NCBI RefSeq assembly: GCF_047722505.1
Contig: NZ_CP159814.1
Coordinates: 1,240,001 to 1,304,000, forward strand
Length of the DNA: 64,000 bases
Direction: 5' to 3'
From: Pelagibacter sp047722505
GTDB lineage: Bacteria; Pseudomonadota; Alphaproteobacteria; Pelagibacterales; Pelagibacteraceae
The first letter of the stretch is position 1; every line of letters starts with the position of its first letter. A program made the position numbers and the translations under genes. Under the pieces are notes generated by a model. It saw nothing but the letters and a program-made list of their open reading frames with translations, ran no database searches and was not told where the DNA came from. This document shows positions 9,286 to 16,930 of the stretch, in pieces.

Positions 9286-9851
9286 TAGTTTATTAAGGTT
9301 ACCACGGCTTCTAAAGGAACTATAATGTTACTTTGAGCGCTGCATTTGTCCTTAGATTCATTACATCCACATGAATAAATCGTGTACAGCGTGTTATTTG
9401 TTCCTGATTTTTTCTTAACTGATGAATTGTAACCATTTTGATCTGGGCTATAAGCGATAAAATACTCAAAACTAAATTTACCCAATCTTGTTGCTTCATC
9501 TCCTGATGCACTGATTACTTCATTCAATGATTTTCTTCCCAAAATAATTCCAGTTGAATTTCTCAAATTAGGAAACAAGGATGCTTTACAAAACTTAAGA
9601 TCTCTATCTAAATTTGTTTGAGAAGAGCCTGTTATTATACTGGTATTATCCACCATGTATTTCTTAGCGACCGATATTCCACTTTCTGCAGCATAAAAAG
9701 TTTGTTGGTTTGAATCTTTTTCTGTATTTGATTTATGTTCGTTTGAAGAAATTGTAACTAATGTTGTGCCCATAATTGTCATTACAACTAGTAATAATAA
9801 TACTAATGGTAATGCAAAACCTTTTTCATTATTTCTAAATTTATTTTTCAT
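9285..9851 (-). CDS. pilX: Type IV pilus minor pilin assembly protein, PilX-like
   Basis: The 188-residue protein starts with the PilX N-terminal pattern: KGFALPLVLLLLVVMTIMGT, a helix with TISSNEHKSNTEKDSNQQTFYAAESG, then a globular domain. The short positively charged leader before GFALP is a prepilin peptidase site, although Ala replaces Thr or Ser and no Glu sits at mature position 5, as is common for PilX/GspK-like pilins. Four Cys in the C-terminal part may form disulfides. It overlaps both neighbours by 1-4 bases. PilX-type proteins prime pilus assembly in complex with PilV, PilW and PilY1, all present here. Confidence 0.85.
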   Translation of the reverse strand: MKNKFRNNEKGFALPLVLLLLVVMTIMGTTLVTISSNEHKSNTEKDSNQQTFYAAESGISVAKKYMVDNTSIITGSSQTNLDRDLKFCKASLFPNLRNSTGIILGRKSLNEVISASGDEATRLGKFSFEYFIAYSPDQNGYNSSVKKKSGTNNTLYTIYSCGCNESKDKCSAQSNIIVPLEAVVTLIN

Positions 9852-10723
9852 TTATTATAAGATGATGTTTGTCCTATACTAGTTCCTGTTTTCTCAGATA
9901 TAGCAATCGGTTTAGCTAAATTTCTAGTGTGTACACTAACAAAAAATGTTTCTCGATAATACTTATCCGCAGGAACATTTATATTACTCCCATATGGAGC
10001 TTCCCCATTAATAATTTTTGTCACTTGGGCTTTATTATAGACTTCCTTTGGCGATCTTAATGTTAAGTAAACATCTACAGTGTGAACTTTTTTCATATTT
10101 TCTTTACTTTTGGTCTGTCCCCCGAATGAGTTTTCATAATTACTACAAGAAGTGCACACTGGAAATAAAACATTTCCATCTTTATCCTTTGGTATAATTT
10201 GAAAATCTTCTAGGTAAGGAACTAACACTTCATCATCAACTGGCATATTATAATTTCTAGTCCAAGCACCACACCCTGACCTAGAATGACCAACTGGATT
10301 AATGTTAACAACTCTCTTTAAATACCAATCAGAACTATTTTGATGTTTTGTTACAAAGTATTGTATTCTTATTCTTTCTTTGGCAGAGATTGAATAAAAA
10401 ATTGTTAAACCATCAGCTTGACCATAATATCCATTAGTTCTTCCTTTTTGACCTATGCCTATATAATCATATTGAGACTCTCTTAATCCTTCACAATTAT
10501 AATTTGCAAAGTCTACATGATGATACCCCGTGTTTCGAAGGTCTCTTGCTAGCATGGCCAAAGCTTCTCTTGCTGTTCCATTAATTGCTGCTTTTTGAGA
10601 AATTGATTGATAAGATTTTTGAAAATAATTATATGCTGAAAATGCAGCTAAAATACTAATTGACCCAACTACTATTGCAACCATTATTTCTGCTAGGGTA
10701 AAACCAGCTTTCTTATTTATCAT
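9848..10723 (-). CDS. pilW: Type IV pilus minor pilin, PilW-like
   Basis: This 291-residue prepilin has the leader MINKKAG then FTLAEIMVAIVVGSISILAAF, a class III signal with Glu at mature position 5. The conserved stretch AREALAMLARDLRNTGYHHVDF follows at about 45-65, typical of PilW (ALRMLARDLRNAGY in relatives). Later residues hold several Cys (CGAW, CTSC), perhaps disulfide-bonded. It overlaps pilV and pilX by 4 bases each. It is expected to be cleaved by the prepilin peptidase encoded at 12878-13654. Confidence 0.88.
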   Translation of the reverse strand: MINKKAGFTLAEIMVAIVVGSISILAAFSAYNYFQKSYQSISQKAAINGTAREALAMLARDLRNTGYHHVDFANYNCEGLRESQYDYIGIGQKGRTNGYYGQADGLTIFYSISAKERIRIQYFVTKHQNSSDWYLKRVVNINPVGHSRSGCGAWTRNYNMPVDDEVLVPYLEDFQIIPKDKDGNVLFPVCTSCSNYENSFGGQTKSKENMKKVHTVDVYLTLRSPKEVYNKAQVTKIINGEAPYGSNINVPADKYYRETFFVSVHTRNLAKPIAISEKTGTSIGQTSSYNK

Positions 10724-11181
10724 TTAAACACTACTCCTAAATATTTTTTTCTTTTACCTTTACCTGTAAAAAAATTAAGTCTGCCAGAAGTGTTACTATT
10801 ACTAATAAAGGTTTTTTTTGTATCTCCTGAAAAGCAAGCAGGTTTTTTATCTGTATTACCAACTTTTAAAAAATTCTTTTCCGAAAGCTTATCTCTCCAT
10901 TTATTCTTCTTTTTTTGATGAAGATTGGATGCACTTGTATTTGAATAAGTACATGAATTTTGATTAAAACCACCATAACTAGAAGCATTATCCGGATCTC
11001 CAATCATATCTTCCATCACCATTTCAGATAAAAAGTTAAGTTTGTTTCTTTCGGTTGCTCGATCCATTGAATTAATTGAAAAGGCTGAAAGCTGCATAAC
11101 TGCAATAAACCCTATACCAATTATTACTATACAGACCATTGACTCTATTAATGAAATTCCTTTATTAGATTTAGCCATCAA
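10720..11181 (-). CDS. pilV: Type IV pilus minor pilin, PilV-like
   Basis: This 153-residue prepilin has leader MMAKSNKG then ISLIESMVCIVIIGIGFIAVMQ, a class III cleavage site with Glu at mature +5. The helix continues LSAFSINSMDRATERNKLNFLSEMVMEDM, matching the PilV pattern of an N-terminal helix with a conserved Asn/Met-rich second half. The C-terminus is basic and Lys-rich (GKGKRKKYLG). Either of the first two Met codons could start it. It overlaps the pseudopilin gene by 11 bases and pilW by 4. Confidence 0.85.
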   Translation of the reverse strand: MMAKSNKGISLIESMVCIVIIGIGFIAVMQLSAFSINSMDRATERNKLNFLSEMVMEDMIGDPDNASSYGGFNQNSCTYSNTSASNLHQKKKNKWRDKLSEKNFLKVGNTDKKPACFSGDTKKTFISNSNTSGRLNFFTGKGKRKKYLGVVFK

Positions 11182-11854
11182 TTTTTACCCAACTATTTTT
11201 GCTTTTGTTTCTTTTATAAATTTTCATTTTTATATTTTTACTTATTGTGATTTTGTACATGTGATCAAGATTAGCACTATATTTACATGAATATTGGGTT
11301 GAGTTAGATTTTGAACAGAAGATAAATATATCTACTGTTTTTCCAGTCTCCGCATCTCTTTCTGTTTTTCTTAATCTCATATAGCTAATTGAATTATCTC
11401 TTGTTAAACAAAGTACAGTTGCGTAGGGGTTGTGTGCTGCATTTGGATAAACATGAACATTGCTATCATTGTTTGAAACACTTAATTTTAATGTTTCTAG
11501 GCTTTGATTTCTTACAAACCCAGATTGCATTGTACCATAAGTACATTGGTTGTTTTTTTTAAAACTACTATTGCTCGAAATACTTCTATAAGTATTAATA
11601 AAATTTACTTTACTCATTGTGTAAATTTCTAAGTTTGGCTTTAAGCTTAATTGTATCATCCCATATTTATCATTAGTGACCATTTGTTTTTTTTCTTTGA
11701 TAAATGTAACAACGTCATAAACTTCTTTTTTAACCTCACGGTCTTTAATCCAATTTGAAATATTAGGATAGGTGAATGAAACAAATACTCCTATAACTGC
11801 AAGAACTACTAATAGTTCTATTATTGTAAAACCCTTAGCTATTTTTTTCTGCAC
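11171..11854 (-). CDS. Pseudopilin/minor pilin, FimT/FimU/GspH-like
   Basis: The mature-type prepilin signal KG then FTIIELLVVLAVIGVFVSFTYPNISNW is unmistakable, and the following ~200 residues are a beta-rich globular domain, as in FimT/FimU/GspH. I chose the GTG at 11854, which gives a short leader (MQKKIAKG) and has an AGGAG ribosome site nine bases upstream. A longer TTG-started version would begin at 11875. The chosen start overlaps pilT by 20 bases. As first pilin of the pilV-W-X-Y1 set it corresponds best to FimU of other systems. A member of a tip-priming complex is the likely role. Confidence 0.85.
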   Translation of the reverse strand: MQKKIAKGFTIIELLVVLAVIGVFVSFTYPNISNWIKDREVKKEVYDVVTFIKEKKQMVTNDKYGMIQLSLKPNLEIYTMSKVNFINTYRSISSNSSFKKNNQCTYGTMQSGFVRNQSLETLKLSVSNNDSNVHVYPNAAHNPYATVLCLTRDNSISYMRLRKTERDAETGKTVDIFIFCSKSNSTQYSCKYSANLDHMYKITISKNIKMKIYKRNKSKNSWVKIDG

Positions 11855-12845
11855 TTGAAATAACTCCTGTGCCAATTAGTTCATCAATTGATTTTTCCAT
11901 GGTCATCATCCCTTCACGCTGGCCTGTTTGCATGACACTTGGAATTTGATGAATTTTAGCTTCACGGATTAAATTTTTAATAGGAGCATTACAAACCATA
12001 ATTTCAAAGGCACCCACTCTTCCTGAACCATCTTTTTTCTTAAATAACTTTTGAGTCACAACCATTTTTAATGATTCTGCAAGTTGAGCTCTAATTTGTC
12101 CTTGTTGTTCAGGTGGAAAGACATCAATAATTCTATTAACAGTATTTGGTGCACCACTTGTATGAAGTGTTCCAAAAACTAAGTGACCTGTTTCAGCAGC
12201 AGTTAATGCCATACTTATTGTTTCTAAATCTCTTAACTCACCAACAAGAATTACATCTGGATCTTCTCTTAAAGCGGCTTTTAATGCATGAGAGAAACTT
12301 TCTGTTTGTTTGCCAACTTCTCTTTGTGAGACAATACTCTTTTTATCTTTATGAATAAATTCAACAGGATCCTCAATAGTTATAATATTTGATGGTCTTG
12401 ACTCGTTGATTTGATTAATAATAGCTGCAAGTGTTGTGGATTTTCCAGAGCCAGTAGGGCCAGTTACTAATACCAATCCTTTATGAGCATCTAATAAACT
12501 AAATAATATTTGAGGAAGGTTTAAATCTTCCATTAATGGAATTTTGGTTTCAACTCTTCTTAAAACTGCTGCTAAACCATTCAATGTTTTATAAAAGTTA
12601 GCTCTAAATCTTAATTCTCCCAGCATAACTGCTGTATCAAGCTCATTCTTTACTTCAAACTTTTTAATTTCATCTTCAGAACAATTATTTTTTAATAGGT
12701 CCTGTAAATCTTTATCTTCTATTTTGCTACTTGGTTCAATTACGATATCTCCCATCGCTCTATAGGATATGTCTGAACCTCCTCTTAAATGAAAATCTGA
12801 TATTTTTGTATTTGTCTTAGCAAGTTCTACTATTTTACTAATCAT
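11835..12845 (-). CDS. pilT: Type IV pilus retraction ATPase PilT
   Basis: This hexameric cytoplasmic ATPase drives pilus retraction. The 336 residues carry the Walker A motif GPTGSGKSTT (about 129-138), the Asp box with ALREDPDVILVGELRD (about 193-208), and a His box with GHLVFGTLHTSGA. The C-terminal PILT signature appears as APIKNLIREAKIHQIPSVMQTG, close to AIRNLIRE. The N-terminal PAS-like domain is short, as in PilT and unlike PilB. Length is normal for the family. It follows the prepilin peptidase after 32 bases and leads the minor-pilin block. Confidence 0.92.
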   Translation of the reverse strand: MISKIVELAKTNTKISDFHLRGGSDISYRAMGDIVIEPSSKIEDKDLQDLLKNNCSEDEIKKFEVKNELDTAVMLGELRFRANFYKTLNGLAAVLRRVETKIPLMEDLNLPQILFSLLDAHKGLVLVTGPTGSGKSTTLAAIINQINESRPSNIITIEDPVEFIHKDKKSIVSQREVGKQTESFSHALKAALREDPDVILVGELRDLETISMALTAAETGHLVFGTLHTSGAPNTVNRIIDVFPPEQQGQIRAQLAESLKMVVTQKLFKKKDGSGRVGAFEIMVCNAPIKNLIREAKIHQIPSVMQTGQREGMMTMEKSIDELIGTGVISSAEKNS

Positions 12846-12877
12846 ATAAATATAATGTTACTATTTATAAGGAATAA

Positions 12878-13654
12878 TTAAACCAAAATTAAGCTGTATA
12901 AAAAGTCTCCATAAGTAAAATAAATAAGACAGGCAGCAATAATAAAGGGTCCAAAAGGTATTTCTGATCTCATATTCTTTTGTTTATTTAATAAAGATGG
13001 GAGCACAAATATAAGTCCAAGAATTGCTGAAACAAAAAGTACAAAGGGAACTGACTGCCAACCAAACAATAACCCTATACCAGCCATTAATTTTGCATCA
13101 CCTAAACCCATCCCTTCAATTTTTTTTATTACTTTATACAAATAAATAATTAACCATATGCTTAGATACCCAACCATCCCACCAATGATAGATTGGTTAA
13201 TTTCATGAATAAAACTTGTATTAAAATTTGGTAAAAAGTTTTTAAATAAAGCTATAGCCATAACACTAAAATTTAAACTGTCAGGAATAATAAAATTTTC
13301 AAGATCTATAAAAATTATTATTATGTAGATTAAACTTAAAACCGATAAAAAGATAATTGTTGAGAGATCATTATAATTTAAATAAATCAATAAAAAAATA
13401 ATCCCAGTAGTAATCTCAACAATAAAATATCTTAAAGGAATAACTTTCTTACATTTTCTACATTTTCCATTTAAAAATAAAAAAGAAATTAAAGGTAGAT
13501 TATCAAACCAATTTATATATTTTTTACATCTTGGGCAAAATGATCGCCCACTTATAATTTGTTTATTTATCGGTAAACGATATATGCAGACATTTAAAAA
13601 GCTCCCAAAACATGCTCCTAAAATAAAAATTAAGAATGAATTTAAAAAAATCAA
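12878..13654 (-). CDS. pilD: Prepilin leader peptidase / N-methyltransferase PilD
   Basis: PilD cleaves prepilin leaders and methylates the new N-terminus at the inner membrane. The 258 residues contain the N-terminal ACFGSFLNVCIYRLP motif. A zinc-type region has two CxxC pairs (CPRC and CRKC). The two aspartyl protease sites are FIDLENFIIPD (about 112-122) and GLGDAKLMAGIG (the GxGD motif). Seven to eight membrane segments are visible. The only in-frame start that keeps the conserved N-terminus is TTG at 13654, without an obvious ribosome site. The 117 bases upstream show no other gene. Confidence 0.92.
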   Translation of the reverse strand: MIFLNSFLIFILGACFGSFLNVCIYRLPINKQIISGRSFCPRCKKYINWFDNLPLISFLFLNGKCRKCKKVIPLRYFIVEITTGIIFLLIYLNYNDLSTIIFLSVLSLIYIIIIFIDLENFIIPDSLNFSVMAIALFKNFLPNFNTSFIHEINQSIIGGMVGYLSIWLIIYLYKVIKKIEGMGLGDAKLMAGIGLLFGWQSVPFVLFVSAILGLIFVLPSLLNKQKNMRSEIPFGPFIIAACLIYFTYGDFLYSLILV

Positions 13655-13771
13655 ATGATTAAATGTTTATGTAGGCTGCTAAATTTATAATGTTTTGGTA
13701 GCAATAGTTCATAAAAATAATACTATTCTCATACACTAGATTTAGATTGGGTGTATAAAGTTCTATTTTCA

Positions 13772-13996
13772 TTAACTATTTTTATCGGTTCCTTTAAAGA
13801 TATTCTTAATTACTTCAGGATTCCAAATATAATAAAAAATGTATGGTGCTAATGCTGGAACTAACCCAAACCATATCCATTCATCCCATCTAAAAGTTTT
13901 ACTACCTCTTGCAAGTAAACCGTTAGCCCAAACAAGATAGCCTACTAAAATTATCCATGTAAATGATATGGTTAAAAAAACTTTTAATTTTTTCAT
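13772..13996 (-). CDS. Small two-helix membrane protein, unknown
   Basis: The 74-residue protein is unrecognised. It has a membrane segment at about residues 6-28 and a second at about 40-58, joined by a Trp-rich loop (RWDEWIWFG), and a short polar Lys-rich tail. An ATG is preceded by GGAG at a good distance, and codon use resembles its neighbours, so I think it is real. It stands alone, between the pilus block and lpdA. A tandem 11-bp repeat lies 59-80 bases upstream of its start. Confidence 0.65.
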   Translation of the reverse strand: MKKLKVFLTISFTWIILVGYLVWANGLLARGSKTFRWDEWIWFGLVPALAPYIFYYIWNPEVIKNIFKGTDKNS

Positions 13997-14054
13997 ACTC
14001 CAAGACTAACAAATCCTTAACTTTCACTCAACATACAAAACAACAATACAGTCT

Positions 14055-14076
14055 TGAACCAAGAATGAACCAAGAA
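14055..14076. repeat. Tandem 11-bp direct repeat upstream of the small membrane protein
   Basis: TGAACCAAGAA occurs twice back to back at 14055-14065 and 14066-14076, so the copies repeat once per helical turn. They lie 59-80 bases upstream of the minus-strand start at 13996, where a promoter or operator would be expected. Winged-helix response regulators often bind such 11-bp-phased repeats, but no regulator can be named from this. Confidence 0.6.
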
Positions 14077-14118
14077 AAGAACAAGAATTATAAAAATAAT
14101 GTTTTAATAAATGTGGAA

Positions 14119-14175
14119 TACCAACGATTACAAAAATTTAAGTTTTTTTCTAATAATTGATTATTATCGTTGGTA
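14119..14175. other. Long-loop inverted repeat downstream of lpdA
   Basis: TACCAACGAT at 14119-14128 is perfectly complementary to ATCGTTGGTA at 14166-14175, with a 37-base AT-rich loop that can itself form an A-run/T-run stem. It lies 40 bases past the lpdA stop on the minus strand. It could be a 3' stabilising hairpin, a weak terminator or an operator. The stem is more GC-rich than its surroundings. No T tract follows, so a standard rho-independent terminator is not supported. Confidence 0.5.
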
Positions 14176-14214
14176 CTAAAAGGTAATTAAAAAATCTTAT
14201 AGGATAATATGGGA

Positions 14215-15615
14215 CTAAGAGTGTATTGCTCTTTTATCTACTGATAACGCTGCTTCTTTTACAGCTTCTGAGAATGTTGGATGTGCATGACACGTTCTTG
14301 CAATATCTTCAGCACTTGCACCAAACTCCATTGCAACTCCAATTTCACCAATTAATTCACCTGCATGAGGTCCAATAATATGTGCTCCTAAAACTTTATC
14401 TGTTTTTTCATCAGCTAAAATTTTAACAAAACCTTCTGCTTCATCAATTGCTTTAGCTCTTGAGTTTGCCATAAACGAAAATTTACCAATTTTGTATTTT
14501 GTATTTGCTTCTTTTAATTGCTCTTCAGTTTTTCCAACTGAAGCAACTTCTGGAGTTGTATAAACGACACCTGGAATAATATCATAATTTACATGCCCTG
14601 ATTGTCCTGCAATATTTTCTGCAACTGCAATACCTTCATCTTCAGCTTTGTGCGCTAACATTGGTCCATCTATTACATCACCAATTGCATAAACATTACC
14701 TACATTTGTTTGAAAGCTTTTATTTGTTATAATTCTTTTCTTTTCATCCAATTCAACACCAATTGCTTCTAAATTTAAATTGTTAGTATTAGGTTTTCTG
14801 CCAACAGATATAAGAACAACATCACAATCAAAATTTATTTTTTTTCCATTTTTGTCAGATGTTGAAACACTAGCTCCGTTGGTGTTTTTAGTAATTCCCT
14901 CTACTTTAGTTTGCATGTGAAAGTTAATTCCTTGTTTCTTTAAAATTTTCATAAACTCTGTAGATATTTCTCTGTCCATCCCAGGAGTAATATGATCAAG
15001 AAATTCTACCACATGAACTTCTGCACCTAATCTAGACCAAACAGACCCCATCTCTAGTCCTATATAACCTCCACCGACTACAACCATTTTTTTGGGAACC
15101 GATTGCAAAGTTAATGCACCTGTTGAAGATACAATTATTTTTTCATCAAATTCAATGCCTGGTAATTCTACTGGTACAGATCCTGTGCTAATTACTGTTT
15201 TATCTGTTTCAATTATAGTTTCTTTTTTTTGATCATCTAATATTGAGATTTTATTTGCTGATTTAAAGCTTCCAGTACCTTTAAAATAAGTGACTTTATT
15301 TTTCTTAAATAAAAACTCTACACCCTTAGTCAAAATTGTTACTGCTTTATCCTTATTTTGCATCATTTTTTCAAGGTTAAGCTTTACATCGCCTACTTCT
15401 ATGCCAAGTTTAGAAAAATTTTGTGCCTTATGATAATTTTCTGAAATATTTAATAAATTTTTAGAAGGTATGCACCCAACATTTAAACAAGTTCCACCTA
15501 GTGAACCTCTAGATTCTATGCATGCAGTTTTTAGTCCTAATTGTGCTAATCTTATTGCACAAACATAACCTCCGGGACCACCACCTATTACAACTGCTTG
15601 AAATTTATCTGACAT
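14215..15615 (-). CDS. lpdA: Dihydrolipoyl dehydrogenase (E3)
   Basis: This enzyme reoxidises dihydrolipoamide of the 2-oxoglutarate dehydrogenase complex, passing electrons to NAD. The 466 residues show the FAD motif VIGGGPGGYVCAIRLAQLG at the N-terminus and the redox disulfide GGTCLNVGCIPSK (about 41-53). The NAD motif VVGGGYIGLEMGSVW, the second FAD motif VYAIGDV and the C-terminal catalytic HAHPTFSEA are also present. Length is normal. It begins one base before the sucB stop region, as last gene of the mdh-sucCD-sucAB-lpdA run, so it probably serves this complex first. Confidence 0.95.
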   Translation of the reverse strand: MSDKFQAVVIGGGPGGYVCAIRLAQLGLKTACIESRGSLGGTCLNVGCIPSKNLLNISENYHKAQNFSKLGIEVGDVKLNLEKMMQNKDKAVTILTKGVEFLFKKNKVTYFKGTGSFKSANKISILDDQKKETIIETDKTVISTGSVPVELPGIEFDEKIIVSSTGALTLQSVPKKMVVVGGGYIGLEMGSVWSRLGAEVHVVEFLDHITPGMDREISTEFMKILKKQGINFHMQTKVEGITKNTNGASVSTSDKNGKKINFDCDVVLISVGRKPNTNNLNLEAIGVELDEKKRIITNKSFQTNVGNVYAIGDVIDGPMLAHKAEDEGIAVAENIAGQSGHVNYDIIPGVVYTTPEVASVGKTEEQLKEANTKYKIGKFSFMANSRAKAIDEAEGFVKILADEKTDKVLGAHIIGPHAGELIGEIGVAMEFGASAEDIARTCHAHPTFSEAVKEAALSVDKRAIHS

Positions 15616-16929
15616 TTAAATATTTAAAAATAACCTTCTTGGATCTTCTAAATTTTCTTTAACCATTTTTAAAAATGAAACTGACTCTTTTCCATCAATA
15701 ATTCTATGGTCATAAGATAGTGCAAGATACATAATGGGTCTAATTTTAATTGCTCCATCAACTACCATTGGCCTTTCAACTATATTATGCATTCCTAAAA
15801 CACCAGATTGAGGCAAATTTAATATTGGAGTAGATAACATTGAGCCATAAACTCCACCATTACTAATTGTAAAGGTTCCACCTTGAAGGTCTTCTATAGT
15901 TATTTTTCCATCTCTTGCTTTTTCAGAAATAATTTTAATATTTTTTTCAATATCAGCAAATGATAATTGGTCAGCATCTCTTAATACCGGTACCACTAAT
16001 CCTTTTTCAGTTCCTACTGCAAAACTTATATTGTAATAATTTTTATAAATAATTTCATCTCCATCAATTTCAGCATTAACAGATGGGAACGTTTTAAGTG
16101 CAGCAACACAAGCTTTTACAAAAAAAGACATAAAGCCTAATTTAATAGCATATCTACTTTGAAAATCTTCTTGATTTTCTTTTCTCATTTCCATTATGCT
16201 GGTCATATCAACTTCATTAAAAGTTGTTAATAATGCTGCATTTTCTTGTGCTTGTTTTAATCTTTTTGCAATTGTCTGTCTAAGCCTAGACATTTTAATT
16301 CTTTCTTCTTGACCATATTTAATTTTTCTTTCTGACGGTTGTGGGTTCTCTCCCATCATACCAATTAGGTCACCTTTAAGAATTCTGCCCTCTTTGCCTG
16401 AACCTCTAACTTTTTCTAAATCAATTTTATTTTCAACGACAATTTTTCTCACTGATGGAGAAAGTATTTCTTTACTTTTATTTGAGGATTCGTATTTGTC
16501 TTCATTGTTCTCATTTTTTAATATTAATGGTGCTTCTTCTTTGACTTCATTTGTTAATATTAAGGGATCTTCCTCTTCAGGTTCATTGAAAACTCTGGGT
16601 ATTTCTTTTTTTACTTCTAAATTAATGACGTTATTTTCTGCTTTTTTAGGCTCAATTTTTGTAATTATTTTTTTTTCAGCAGACTGAACTCCATTTTGGC
16701 TTATTGAACCAAGTAAGGCTCCAACTTCAACTGTTTCTCCATCATTTGAATTTATTTTAGATAAAACTCCATCTATGGGAGATGGAACTTCTAAATTAAC
16801 TTTATCAGTTTCTAACTCTACAATTGCCTCATCTGCTTCAACTGTATCACCCTCTTTCTTAAGCCACTTAGCTACTGTTGCTTCAGTAATACTCTCTCCT
16901 AAAACCGGAACTAAAATTTTTTCATTCAT
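15616..16929 (-). CDS. sucB: 2-oxoglutarate dehydrogenase E2 (dihydrolipoyl succinyltransferase)
   Basis: E2 transfers the succinyl group to CoA. I chose the ATG at 16929 (MNEKILVPVLGES), giving 437 residues; upstream in-frame codons would only extend into sucA. The lipoyl domain carries its Lys in ELETDKVNLE (about 43). A Lys/Glu/Pro-rich linker of about 80 residues follows, then a peripheral-subunit-binding domain (SPSVRKIVVENKIDLEKVRG) and the acyltransferase core. The core ends with LSYDHRIIDGKE containing the catalytic His. It starts one base after the sucA stop and abuts lpdA. Confidence 0.95.
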   Translation of the reverse strand: MNEKILVPVLGESITEATVAKWLKKEGDTVEADEAIVELETDKVNLEVPSPIDGVLSKINSNDGETVEVGALLGSISQNGVQSAEKKIITKIEPKKAENNVINLEVKKEIPRVFNEPEEEDPLILTNEVKEEAPLILKNENNEDKYESSNKSKEILSPSVRKIVVENKIDLEKVRGSGKEGRILKGDLIGMMGENPQPSERKIKYGQEERIKMSRLRQTIAKRLKQAQENAALLTTFNEVDMTSIMEMRKENQEDFQSRYAIKLGFMSFFVKACVAALKTFPSVNAEIDGDEIIYKNYYNISFAVGTEKGLVVPVLRDADQLSFADIEKNIKIISEKARDGKITIEDLQGGTFTISNGGVYGSMLSTPILNLPQSGVLGMHNIVERPMVVDGAIKIRPIMYLALSYDHRIIDGKESVSFLKMVKENLEDPRRLFLNI

Positions 16930-16930
16930 T

